From contig DAOUHB010000210.1 in assembly GCA_034428935.1 (NCBI GenBank), positions 1 to 18,145 of the forward strand: a DNA stretch of 18,145 bases, in the 5' to 3' direction. Below are positions 1-7,173 of the stretch, piece after piece. The notes below the pieces were generated by a model. It was not told the DNA's origin. It saw nothing but the letters and a program-made list of their open reading frames with translations, and did no database searches. How positions within the stretch are numbered: the stretch's first letter is position 1; every line of letters begins with the position of its first letter. Made by a program: the position numbers and the translations under genes. This DNA comes from JAAYZQ01 sp034428935 (GTDB lineage Bacteria; Chloroflexota; Anaerolineae; JAAYZQ01).

Positions 1-2
1 AG

Positions 3-128
3 ACTCATTTGCAGCACTTGCTAATTGCGGTTGCCATGGACATGACACGCGTTGTGAAATGGCTAGAACACGTCCCACGAGCACAAACGCGCCGATCCAG
101 GTTTCAGGTTCTCCCTCGTGCTGCATAG
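3..128 (+). CDS. C-terminal fragment of an IS transposase (IS1182-like), cut by window edge
   Basis: An open frame runs in from the left edge and stops at TAG 126-128, giving about 41 residues. It begins THLQHLLIAVAMDM, then has VVKWL and PRAQTRRSRF. This closely matches the usual end of DDE transposases of the IS1182/IS5-like type, where a K-T-H-L-Q-H helix precedes a short tail ending in PRAxTRxSRF. The catalytic residues would lie outside the window, so activity cannot be judged. An internal ATG at 36 would give only 30 residues and is unlikely to be a real start. The family call rests on memory of this tail motif; the exact IS family is uncertain. Confidence 0.7.
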   Translation, partial: THLQHLLIAVAMDMTRVVKWLEHVPRAQTRRSRFQVLPRAA

Positions 129-148
129 GTTAATAAAACAACAGTATC

Positions 149-385
149 ACAAGTCGGGGACTCCATCATGCGCGCTACCCGGACTCCCCGACTTGTCGGG
201 GCCAGGCCGTCTCCCCTGCAAGCCTCCCCCGACAAGTCGGGGACTCCATGCGCGCTACCCGGACTCCCCGACTTGTCGAGGCCAGGCCGTCTCCCGGCAA
301 GCTTCCCCCGACATGTCGGGGACTCCCTCACCCGCCCAACCCGGACTCCCCGACTTGTCGGGGCCAGGCCGTCTCCCGGCAAGCT
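149..385. repeat. Tandem array of ~80-bp units built from palindromes every ~40 bp
   Basis: Three units begin at 149, 232 and 311 (offsets 83 and 79 bp). Each unit holds two 16-bp near-palindromes of the form CCCCGACTTGTCGGGG. The complete ones start at 186, 227, 266, 306 and 348, and a half copy lies at 149-159. They alternate between TT- and AA-centred forms. The copy at 306-321 is a perfect palindrome (centre CATG), and the copy at 266-281 has one arm mismatch. Neighbouring copies pair as long hairpins, for example 232-247 with 261-276, with one mismatch. The linker GGCCAGGCCGTCTCCC is conserved. The array lies just downstream of the dehydrogenase stop at 413. It could act as a REP-like 3' element; no coding function is seen. 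Confidence 0.85.
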
Positions 386-412
386 CATGATACCGAAGCG
401 CATGGCCTGCTC

Positions 413-1315
413 CTATTCCCCGTCCGCGTGGCCGGTCTCGACGCCCGACAGGTGCTCCAGGGCCTTGATCAGGGCGTGGTTGCCCTCCCGCCCATAGCCC
501 AAAGTCTGCAGGCTGCGATAGAGCTGAAAGATGAGGGCCGAAGCGGGCAGGGGAATGCCCATCTCGTCGGCCGCCTGCAGGATCAGGCGCAGGTCCTTCT
601 CCTGGAGGTCGATCATGAACCCGGGGCGCCAGTCGCGGTGAATGATCTGGGGGCCGCGGTTGGTGAGCGTCCAGCTCCCCGCCGCCCCACCCTCCACGGC
701 CTGCAGCGTCTTTTCCAGGTCCAGCCCGCCCGCCTGGGCAAAGAGAAACGCCTCGCCCACGGCCATCATGCTGTTGACCACCAGGATCTGATTGACCAGC
801 TTGACCATCTGCCCCGCGCCGCTGGGGCCCACGTGGATGATGGACTTGCCCATGGCCTCCAGGATGGGCATGGCCCGCTCCACCTGGTCCGCCTCGCCGC
901 CCACCATGATGCTCAGGGTGCCCCGGGCTGCGCCCTCGCTGCCGCCGCTGACAGGCGCGTCCAGCATCGAGACCCCCTGCTCGGCCAGGCGGACGGCAAA
1001 GGCGCGCGTCTGCGACGGGCTGATGGTGCTGCAGTCCACCACCAAGGAGCCCGGCCGCAGGCCCTCGGCCGCCCCGCCGGCGCCCAATAGCACTTCCTCC
1101 ACGTCGGGCGTGTCGCTGACGCAGATGACCACCACGTCGCTGGCAGCCGCCAGGGCAGCAGGGCTCTCGGCCACCGTCGCCCCCTCCTGGCCCAGGGCCT
1201 CGGCCTTGGCTGCCGTGCGGTTCCAGACGCCAAGCTCAAAGCCGGCCTTGAGCAGGTTCCGGGCCATGGCCGCCCCCATGATGCCCAATCCGATGAAACC
1301 AACCTTCTCGCCCAT
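413..1315 (-). CDS. NAD(P)-dependent beta-hydroxyacid dehydrogenase (3-hydroxyisobutyrate dehydrogenase / tartronate semialdehyde reductase family)
   Basis: This is a 300-residue cytosolic oxidoreductase of the usual family length. The N-terminal Rossmann fold shows GLGIMG at residues 9-14. The substrate loop DAPVSGG is at 119-125, and the catalytic lysine is in GAGQMVKLVNQ (K172, with N175). The C-terminal helical domain ends in a typical GREGNHALIKALE stretch. NRT at 32-34, just after the second beta strand, often goes with NADP(H) preference; that is inference. The substrate cannot be read from sequence: 3-hydroxyisobutyrate, tartronate semialdehyde, glyoxylate and succinic semialdehyde reductases all share this fold. 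ATG 1315 is chosen because AGGAGGGAG sits 7 nt upstream. A longer open frame runs back into the GNAT gene but has no better start. It is 44 nt downstream of the GNAT stop, so the two are probably co-transcribed. Confidence 0.9.
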   Translation of the reverse strand: MGEKVGFIGLGIMGAAMARNLLKAGFELGVWNRTAAKAEALGQEGATVAESPAALAAASDVVVICVSDTPDVEEVLLGAGGAAEGLRPGSLVVDCSTISPSQTRAFAVRLAEQGVSMLDAPVSGGSEGAARGTLSIMVGGEADQVERAMPILEAMGKSIIHVGPSGAGQMVKLVNQILVVNSMMAVGEAFLFAQAGGLDLEKTLQAVEGGAAGSWTLTNRGPQIIHRDWRPGFMIDLQEKDLRLILQAADEMGIPLPASALIFQLYRSLQTLGYGREGNHALIKALEHLSGVETGHADGE

Positions 1316-1359
1316 GCGGACTCTCCCTCCTATTGGTATGTACGATACGTGCAGGAGTC

Positions 1360-2226
1360 CTAGCGAGCGGGGCGCAGTAGCACCAGCCGGTAGTCTCCCA
1401 CGTGGCGAAAACCCAGCGACTCGTACGCCTTCTGGGCAGGCCAGTTCTCCCGCCCTGTAAAGAGCACCGCCCACTCCACCCCCCAGGAGCGCGCGTCCAG
1501 CAGCGAGGCTGCTACCGCGGCCCGAGCATAGCCCCGGCTGCGCAGCTCGGGGGGCGTCCACACTCCGCCGACCTGCACCGCCTCGGCCAGGCTGGCGTTA
1601 AAGGCCGTGGTCGACACCGGCCGGCCATCCTCCTCCAGCAGCCAGATCTCGCCGCGGTTCAGCCCGCGCTCGACCGTCTCGCGCGTGTTCTGCCGTAACC
1701 GGGGCGTGTCCTCCTCGTGCATCGATTCGACGCGCATGGACACCCGCCAGGCCGTCATCAGCTCCAGGTCCCGGGGCTCCATGCGGCGGGCGTTGACCCG
1801 GCCCTCGGCCAGGGCCGCCGGCACGACCAGGTCGGCGAGGGCCAGGGTGTAGAGCTTTTCCTCCTCGTCCCACTGCACGGTCCGCGGGTCGATGCCCAGG
1901 ACCTGCCAGGCGGCACCCACCTGCTCGGCGGGACCGATGAGACCCTGAACCCGCCGGCCGGCGGCCGAAGTGACGGCCTCGACGACCTCCGGCAGGTGGA
2001 TAGGGGCCTGGAGCACGAGGTTGCCGTTCCAGTAAGAGGCCGCCGCGGCCACAATCTCGTGGTCCTCGAACGCGGCGGCGTAGGTACCCTCGATGGGCCT
2101 ACCCTGGTCGCGCAGGCCGGCGGCGCGCATGTTGCCCAGGAGGAACATCGACGATTCGACGCGGGGTCGCAAAAAAGCCTCAAGGATGGGCTCGTCCCCG
2201 GGCCGCAGGATGCGAATATCTGGCAC
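1360..2226 (-). CDS. GNAT-family N-acetyltransferase
   Basis: This predicted 288-residue protein has its GNAT fold in the C-terminal half. The acetyl-CoA pyrophosphate-binding motif RSRGYA is at about 229-234, preceded by a beta strand (VQVGGVWTPPELR). It is followed by the alpha-helix-3 pattern and the usual closing NWPAQKAYESLGFRHVGDYRLV. The N-terminal half (PDIRILRPGDEPILEAFL, then SSMFLLGNMRAAGL) resembles the degenerate first lobe of two-lobed GNAT proteins. The acceptor substrate is unknown. GTG 2226 is chosen because GGAGG lies 5-6 nt upstream and a promoter ends at 2258. The open frame continues upstream to 2400, but that part runs through the promoter and a hairpin repeat. First gene of a likely two-gene operon with the dehydrogenase. 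Confidence 0.85.
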   Translation of the reverse strand: MPDIRILRPGDEPILEAFLRPRVESSMFLLGNMRAAGLRDQGRPIEGTYAAAFEDHEIVAAAASYWNGNLVLQAPIHLPEVVEAVTSAAGRRVQGLIGPAEQVGAAWQVLGIDPRTVQWDEEEKLYTLALADLVVPAALAEGRVNARRMEPRDLELMTAWRVSMRVESMHEEDTPRLRQNTRETVERGLNRGEIWLLEEDGRPVSTTAFNASLAEAVQVGGVWTPPELRSRGYARAAVAASLLDARSWGVEWAVLFTGRENWPAQKAYESLGFRHVGDYRLVLLRPAR

Positions 2227-2257
2227 AATTGCCTCCGTCCCGAATGGCAGTGGCCCT

Positions 2258-2286
2258 ATCTTACCACAGGTTGGCACCGCGTGCAA
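2258..2286 (-). promoter_or_regulatory. Sigma-70-type promoter of the GNAT/dehydrogenase unit
   Basis: Read on the minus strand, TTGCAC (2281-2286) is followed by 17 bp and TAAGAT (2258-2263). The expected start of transcription, near 2251, leaves a short leader before the GGAGG and GTG at 2226. The position rules out any translation start upstream of about 2250. Confidence 0.75.
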
Positions 2287-2321
2287 CGCCGCCCGGAGCC
2301 GGTCGGGGCGCGGCAGGGAGT

Positions 2322-2396
2322 TGTCAACGTATACGAAACGAATAAACGAATTCTTTGGCTTTCTTATTCGTTTATTCGTTTCTTTATTCGTTGACA
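2322..2396. repeat. Long AT-rich inverted repeat with ATTCGTTT direct repeats
   Basis: A perfect 17-bp inverted repeat (GAAACGAATAAACGAAT at 2335-2351 and its complement at 2366-2382) encloses a 14-nt loop. A second pair of 8-bp arms (TGTCAACG 2322-2329 and CGTTGACA 2389-2396) extends the stem with a small 5/6-nt internal loop. Inside the right arm ATTCGTTT occurs twice in tandem, with a third near copy at 2386-2393. The element is strikingly AT-rich in a GC-rich window. It contains the stop codon and last residues of the GHMP kinase gene, and could serve as its terminator or be an inserted repeat family. Confidence 0.85.
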
Positions 2397-3469
2397 GCAT
2401 CGCGCGCGGCGGAAACTTCCCAGGTGCGCAGGCCGTGGCGGCTGAGGGCCGTGGGGACGTGGCGGTAGAGGGGATTCTCGGCCTCGATCTCGCGGATCAT
2501 GGCCCGCCTCGCCCCGGCGGAGGGGCCGGCCAGGAGGGTGACCGAGCCACCCTCTCCGCCGGCGCCGTTGACCTTCCAGCCCAGGGCGCCGTGGGCGCGG
2601 GCGACGTCGATGACCCGCCGGGCGTCGGCGCCCACCAGGTCGGGATGCAGGCGCCGCTGCGCCTCGGTGTTCTCGACCATGATCCGGCCCAGGGCGACGA
2701 AATCGCCGGCCTGGAGGGCGTCGCGGGAGGGCTCGGCCAGGCGCCGCAGATCCTCCAGGACCTGGACGTCGGGGCCGGCGTCCTCCAGGCCGCGGATCAC
2801 CCGCTCGTGCACATTGGAGGAGTGGTGGGTGCGTCCCAGGTAGACGAGGACCAGCCGCCTCTCCAGCTCCCACCACAGGTCGTCGGGCAGCCGGAGCTGG
2901 CTGACCGTGGCCCGCGGATAGTCGTACATGTCGATGAGGTTGATGCCGCCAAAGGCCGAGCAGAGCTGGTCCTGGATGCCGCACTGCTGGCCCAGCATCT
3001 CGACCTCGACGGCCTGGGCCGTGTAGGCCACCTCGTAGGGCGACAAGCGGCCGGGCGTCAGGCAGTCCAGGGCGCCGACGAGGGCCACGGTCACGGCCGC
3101 GGAAGTGCCCGTTGAGGCGCCGGAGGGGGCCTCCGAGTAGATGGTCACGCGGATGGCAAGGTCGTCGGGCACGCCCATGCGCTGCACGGTGGCCTGGAGC
3201 AGCGGGTGCGGCCCTTCGAGGGCTGCGCCGGGCTCGGGCTCCAGGTCAAAGCAATCGCCATAGTTCTCGGCACAGATGGTGACCTGCCGCCCGCGGCTGT
3301 CCCGAGCCAGGACCTCGAGCTGGACCTCGGCATAGGGCGAGACGCCGATGTTGAACACCTTGCCGTGGCGGGCAAACCAGGTGTCGGTCCAACCTCCGTT
3401 GTCGCAGACGCGGATTGGGGCCACGCTGTTGACGATGCGCCGGCTGCCCGCCGCTCCCTCGTCGCTCAC
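2384..3469 (-). CDS. GHMP-family sugar kinase (substrate unknown)
   Basis: This 361-residue protein has the GHMP kinase signature motifs. Motif 1 near the N terminus is APIRVCDNGGWTDT (17-30), the sugar-binding style seen in galactokinase- and heptose-7-phosphate-kinase-like members. Motif 2, the phosphate-binding loop, is PSGASTGTSAA (115-125). Motif 3 is KVNGAGGEGGSVTLL (about 299-313). It should phosphorylate a sugar or sugar phosphate with ATP in the cytosol. The closest subfamily may be the HddA/L-fucose-kinase-like group, but I cannot assign a substrate. The start is GTG 3467-3469 after a G-rich purine stretch; no better upstream start exists. The last residues (AVNE and the TAA at 2384-2386) are encoded by an AT-rich repeat, so the natural C terminus may have been altered by it. 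The gene has its own promoter. Confidence 0.85.
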   Translation of the reverse strand: MSDEGAAGSRRIVNSVAPIRVCDNGGWTDTWFARHGKVFNIGVSPYAEVQLEVLARDSRGRQVTICAENYGDCFDLEPEPGAALEGPHPLLQATVQRMGVPDDLAIRVTIYSEAPSGASTGTSAAVTVALVGALDCLTPGRLSPYEVAYTAQAVEVEMLGQQCGIQDQLCSAFGGINLIDMYDYPRATVSQLRLPDDLWWELERRLVLVYLGRTHHSSNVHERVIRGLEDAGPDVQVLEDLRRLAEPSRDALQAGDFVALGRIMVENTEAQRRLHPDLVGADARRVIDVARAHGALGWKVNGAGGEGGSVTLLAGPSAGARRAMIREIEAENPLYRHVPTALSRHGLRTWEVSAARDAVNE

Positions 3470-3524
3470 CGCTCACCCCCGGGTTCGGTTCTCCCCGCTC
3501 TTCCTCAGAGGCAGGGGTGCGCCC

Positions 3525-3552
3525 AGTATAGCACAGAGTTTGGAATTGGCAA
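3525..3552 (-). promoter_or_regulatory. Sigma-70-type promoter of the GHMP kinase
   Basis: On the minus strand TTGCCA (3547-3552) is followed by 16 bp and TATACT (3525-3530). It lies in the 111-bp gap after the primase-like gene, about 55 bp before the GTG start, so the kinase need not depend on upstream transcription. Confidence 0.7.
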
Positions 3553-3580
3553 GCCGGAAACCGGGGAACGGGCGGCGCGA

Positions 3581-4714
3581 TCAGGCGTCGTTCAGCGCCC
3601 GGGCCCAGACCTTGCGTCCATCGGGCGCCCGGGCCAGGTCGCCCACGTCCTTGTACTCCTCGGGCCAGCGCAGGCGCACTGCCTGCCCGGGAAAGTGGGC
3701 CATCAGCTCGGCGGCGGCGGCCTCGCCGGCGTCGTCCTGGTCGGTGGCCACCAGCAGCCGGTCGTCGGGGCCGACGTGCGCCAGCCAGCGCCGCTTGAAC
3801 TGGGTGCCGAGGAGCGCCAGCAGCTCGAACTGGCGCCAGTAGCCCCACTCGTGGAGCAGCAACAGGTCAAAGGGGCCCTCCACGACGATGATGCCCTGCG
3901 AGCGGCGGGGCCGGCCCTTGCCGGTCAGCGGCTCCTTGGGCATCGCCAGGCCGAGATACTTGGGCCGCTGTGCCTCCCGCGTGGCCCGGCCGATGAGATA
4001 GACCGTCTCCCAGCCGCGCATGACGGGAACGACGAGGCGCTGGCTGAGGTGCTCCCAGACGTCGCCGCCGGACGTGTCCCCGTTCGCCCCGTCCTCGCCG
4101 GAACGCCGGTCGTGGAGCAAGCCCAGGCACCTGGCGCGCTCCAGGTCCAGGTGCCGCCAGGCCAGGTAGCGGGCCAGGCGCCGGCCCGTGGCGTAGCCCA
4201 GGTGATAGGTCTGCGCCGTCCCCAGCGAGATGCCCCGCGCCTGGAGGGCGCGGCGCATGGCCGCGTTGGTCATCAGCGATTGGTAATAGATCTCGGACGC
4301 GGCGTTGAGGATGACCCGGTCCTCACAGGTCAGCTCCGGCTCCGCCTCGCTCTGGCGCGGCACGGCGACGGGCAGGGGCGATTGCCAGCCCCGCCCGGCG
4401 GTGGCCCCGGCGGGCGGGCCGCCCAACAGCTCCAGGGCGCGGCGAAAGTCCACGCCCTCCGCCTCTCGCAGCAGGTCGACGACGTCTCCCCCGCGGCGGC
4501 AGGCGCCAAAACAGTACCACGACTGGGAGTCGGGCCAGACGTTAAAGCTGGGCCGGGTGTCGTCGTGGAACGGGCACAGGCCCACCCAGCGCTCGCCCAC
4601 GCGGCGCAGCGAGGGCACGTAGCGAGCCGCCAGGTCCTCGATGCGCACGCCTGCCTTCAGGCTGTCGATCTCTAGCCTGGACAACGTGCCGCTGCCACTT
4701 CCGTCAGCACGCAA
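3581..4714 (-). CDS. Short DnaG-like primase: CHC2 zinc finger plus TOPRIM
   Basis: From TTG 4714 this is a 377-residue protein. An N-terminal CHC2-type zinc finger has C47, H50, C68 and C72 (CPFH and WYCFGAC); the second pair is C-x3-C rather than the C-x2-C of standard DnaG. A primase catalytic-core N region follows at about 130-270. A TOPRIM domain has E279 (VVEGPFD) and D325/D327 (DQDDAG), with KDVGDL at 354-359. It then ends, lacking the final core segment and the helicase-binding domain of normal DnaG (roughly 600 residues). A role in primer synthesis or repair is possible but unproven. The frame is open to 4933, but a TATAAT promoter at 4778-4806 lies inside that extension. TTG 4714 has AGGAAGTGGGGA just upstream, which decides the start. 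Divergent from pta. Confidence 0.82.
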   Translation of the reverse strand: MRADGSGSGTLSRLEIDSLKAGVRIEDLAARYVPSLRRVGERWVGLCPFHDDTRPSFNVWPDSQSWYCFGACRRGGDVVDLLREAEGVDFRRALELLGGPPAGATAGRGWQSPLPVAVPRQSEAEPELTCEDRVILNAASEIYYQSLMTNAAMRRALQARGISLGTAQTYHLGYATGRRLARYLAWRHLDLERARCLGLLHDRRSGEDGANGDTSGGDVWEHLSQRLVVPVMRGWETVYLIGRATREAQRPKYLGLAMPKEPLTGKGRPRRSQGIIVVEGPFDLLLLHEWGYWRQFELLALLGTQFKRRWLAHVGPDDRLLVATDQDDAGEAAAAELMAHFPGQAVRLRWPEEYKDVGDLARAPDGRKVWARALNDA

Positions 4715-4777
4715 TCCCCACTTCCTTTCGCCGGGGGCCAGGTAGCCTGGCCCGAATCGAACATCTGTTCTAATGCC

Positions 4778-4806
4778 ATTATACACCAAAACCCGTGGGA
4801 ATGCAA
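4778..4806 (-). promoter_or_regulatory. Sigma-70-type promoter of the primase-like gene
   Basis: On the minus strand TTGCAT (4801-4806), 17 bp and a consensus TATAAT (4778-4783). Its -35 box is only 4 bp from the -35 box of the divergent pta promoter. It shows that the long N-terminal extension of the open frame is not translated. Confidence 0.82.
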
Positions 4807-4810
4807 GGGT

Positions 4811-4840
4811 TTGACAGCCTGCCGGTTCCTGGGCTATAAT
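4811..4840 (+). promoter_or_regulatory. Sigma-70-type promoter of pta
   Basis: Consensus TTGACA (4811-4816), 18 bp, consensus TATAAT (4835-4840). Transcription should begin near 4847, giving a leader of about 108 nt before the GTG start at 4955. The open frame begins earlier, at 4811, but that part is promoter. Confidence 0.85.
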
Positions 4841-4954
4841 CTCGATGGGCCTCGGGGCCGGCCCTGGTACAGTGCCGTATCCCCTGCCCCTGTCATTGTC
4901 ATTGCCGTGTTGCATCGCCAGCCCCGAGGGCACATCAGAAAGGGGAGGTGCCAG

Positions 4955-7051
4955 GTGACAGACGCCCTGTACATCGCCACCATCGACCGCTATTCGGGCA
5001 AGTCCCTCGTGTCGCTGGGCGTAACCGAGCTACTGCTGCGCAAGACCAACAGGGTCGGCATCTTTCGCCCGGTGATCGGGACGCAGACGGACGGCGAGCG
5101 GGACAAGAACATCGACCTGCTTTTGCGCCACTTTGACCTGCACCAGGACTACGAGGACACCTATGGCATGCCCATGCGCGAAGCCGAGGAACTCATCGGC
5201 CAGGAGCGCTACGATCAGGTCCTGGACCGGATCATTGCCAGGTACAAGGCCCTGGAAGAGTGCTGCGATTTCATCCTGTGCATCGGCTCGGACCTGGTCA
5301 GCGCCACGGCGGCCCTCGAATTCGACTTTAACGCCGACGTGGCCAAGAACCTGGGCGCCCCGGTCCTGCTGGTCGGCAGCGGCGTGGATCGGGACGTGGC
5401 GGGGATCGTCAGCACCGCCCACACCACCGTCAACGCCTACCAGGCACGCGGGGCGCAGGTGCTGGGCATGGTCGTCAACCGCGTGGCGATGGACCACCTG
5501 GAAGAGCTGCGGGGCGCCCTCAAGGAGGAGCTAGAGGACGAGGACGTGATCGTGGCCGCCATCCCCGCCCACGAGGTCCTGGCCAGCCCCACCATGAAAG
5601 AGGTGGCGGAGCAGTTGTCGGGCGAAATCCTCTTTGGCGGCGAGCACCTGGACACACTGGCCCACGATTACCTGGTCATCGCCATGCGGTTGGACAACTA
5701 CCTGGGCCGCCTGACCGAGAACGCGCTGCTCATCACCCCCGGCGACCGCAGCGACGTCATCCTCAGCGCCCTGCAAGCACACCAGTCGAATCGCTATCCG
5801 AAGGTGGCGGGCATCGTCCTGAGCGGGGGCATCAAGCCTGCCCCGGCCATCAGCCGGCTGTTGGAGGGCCTGGCAATCCCGGTGCCCATCCTGTCGGTGC
5901 CCACCGATACCTTTGGCACGGCAACCCGGGCGAGCAGCCTCCGCTCGTACATCACCGCCGACAACCGGCCCAAGATCGACCTGAGCCTGGAGCTGTTCGA
6001 GGAGTTCGTGGACACCGCCGAGCTCGAGGCGCGCATCAGCAGCATCGAGCCCCGCGGGATGACCCCCCGGATGTTCCTGTACTATATCGTGCAGCGCGCC
6101 AAGGCGAAAAAACAGCACATCGTCATGCCCGAGGGCAACGACGAGCGCATCCTGCGCGCGGCCGAAGCTCTCCTCAACCGCGACATCGTCGACCTGACGC
6201 TCCTCGGCCGGCCCCGGGAGGTGCGGGACATGATCCAGGAGCTGGGCCTGGACATCGACCTGGACCGGGTGCCCATCATCTGGCCTGACGAATCGGAGCA
6301 GTTCGACGAGTACGCCGAGTCGCTTCTGGAGCTGAGGCGGCACAAGGGGATGAACCTGGACGCGGCCCGCGACCTGATGCGCGACGTCTCTTACTATGGC
6401 ACGATGATGGTCTACAAGGGCGCCGCCGACGGCATGGTCTCGGGCGCGGCCCACACCACCCAACACACCATCCTGCCGGCCCTGCAGTTTATCAAGGCCA
6501 AGCCCGGCTTTACCGTGGTATCGTCGGTGTTCTTCATGTGCCTGGACGACGAGGTGCTGGTCTATGGCGACTGCGCCGTGAACCCCAACCCGACGGCCGA
6601 GCAGCTCGCCGAGATTGCCCTGTCGTCGGCCGACACGGCCCAGACCTTTGGCATCGAGCCGCGGGTGGCCATGCTTTCCTACTCATCCGGCGAAAGCGGG
6701 GTTGGCGAAGACGTGGAGCGCGTTCGCACCGCAACCCAGATCGCCCGGGAGCGCCGGCCCGACCTGCAGATCGTGGGACCCATCCAGTACGACGCCGCCG
6801 TGGACGCCAGCGTGGCGGCGAAAAAGATGCCCGGCTCCGACGTGGCCGGCCGGGCGACGGTCTTTGTCTTTCCGGACCTCAACACGGGCAACAACACCTA
6901 CAAGGCCGTGCAGCGCGAGACCGGGGCCATTGCCATCGGCCCCGTCCTGCAGGGGCTCAAGAAGCCCATCAACGATCTGAGCCGGGGAGCCACGGTAGAG
7001 GACGTGATCAACACTGTGGCCATCACGGCCATCCAGGCGCAGAACGTATAA
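4955..7051 (+). CDS. pta: Phosphate acetyltransferase, long form
   Basis: This protein interconverts acetyl-CoA plus phosphate and acetyl phosphate plus CoA. From GTG 4955 it has 698 residues, close to the roughly 710 of long Pta proteins. The N-terminal BioD-like P-loop domain begins YIATIDRYSGKSLVSLGV (GK at 15-16). The DRTGG regulatory domain carries GDRSD at 263-267. The catalytic PTA domain covers about 370-695, with PEGNDERIL, SGAAHTTQHTILPAL, NPNPTAEQLAEIA, MLSYSSGESG (from 573) and DLNTGNNTYKAVQR. GTG is preferred because AAAGGGGAGG lies just upstream and the in-frame upstream part contains the promoter. No acetate kinase gene is next to it, so the partner enzyme (AckA or an ADP-forming acetyl-CoA synthetase) must be elsewhere. 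Confidence 0.95.
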   Translation: MTDALYIATIDRYSGKSLVSLGVTELLLRKTNRVGIFRPVIGTQTDGERDKNIDLLLRHFDLHQDYEDTYGMPMREAEELIGQERYDQVLDRIIARYKALEECCDFILCIGSDLVSATAALEFDFNADVAKNLGAPVLLVGSGVDRDVAGIVSTAHTTVNAYQARGAQVLGMVVNRVAMDHLEELRGALKEELEDEDVIVAAIPAHEVLASPTMKEVAEQLSGEILFGGEHLDTLAHDYLVIAMRLDNYLGRLTENALLITPGDRSDVILSALQAHQSNRYPKVAGIVLSGGIKPAPAISRLLEGLAIPVPILSVPTDTFGTATRASSLRSYITADNRPKIDLSLELFEEFVDTAELEARISSIEPRGMTPRMFLYYIVQRAKAKKQHIVMPEGNDERILRAAEALLNRDIVDLTLLGRPREVRDMIQELGLDIDLDRVPIIWPDESEQFDEYAESLLELRRHKGMNLDAARDLMRDVSYYGTMMVYKGAADGMVSGAAHTTQHTILPALQFIKAKPGFTVVSSVFFMCLDDEVLVYGDCAVNPNPTAEQLAEIALSSADTAQTFGIEPRVAMLSYSSGESGVGEDVERVRTATQIARERRPDLQIVGPIQYDAAVDASVAAKKMPGSDVAGRATVFVFPDLNTGNNTYKAVQRETGAIAIGPVLQGLKKPINDLSRGATVEDVINTVAITAIQAQNV

Positions 7052-7079
7052 CAGAGACTGCATTGCCCCCGGGTTCTCC

Positions 7080-7108
7080 TTGACAGCCTGAACCCTCAGG
7101 AGTATACT
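7080..7108 (+). promoter_or_regulatory. Sigma-70-type promoter of the terC-family gene
   Basis: TTGACA (7080-7085), 17 bp, TATACT (7103-7108), placed 28 bp after the pta stop. Transcription from near 7115 gives a leader of about 60 nt. No Mn-sensing yybP-ykoY riboswitch fits in that length. Confidence 0.82.
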
Positions 7109-7173
7109 TGCCCCGGACCAAATGAGCCGCTGCCCGCGGTGGACGCAGTGTGCAGCCCAACGGAGGAGAATCA

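Noticed and set aside
149..385. Possible CRISPR array
   Set aside because: Repeats of about 16 bp every 40 bp look CRISPR-like in scale, but the linkers are conserved from unit to unit, orientation alternates, and no cas gene is present.
104..403. Open frames across the left repeat region on both strands
   Set aside because: Their peptides are built from translated palindromes (repeating SPTCRG / DKSGTP-type words); no ribosome-binding site or domain is seen.
2093..3115. 340-codon plus-strand open frame spanning the GNAT start and the GHMP kinase
   Set aside because: It runs antisense through two supported genes and through the AT-rich hairpin, with no domain signature.
4811..4954. Upstream N-terminal extension of pta
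   Set aside because: The extension begins on the -35 box itself and includes the -10 box; a good ribosome-binding site precedes GTG 4955.
7080..7090. 11-mer TTGACAGCCTG shared by the pta and terC-family promoters
   Set aside because: The first six bases are the consensus -35 box, so only five further bases match; most likely chance rather than a shared operator.
7109..7173. Manganese (yybP-ykoY) riboswitch before the terC-family gene
   Set aside because: The leader from the predicted start is only about 60 nt and lacks the paired-loop structure expected for that riboswitch.
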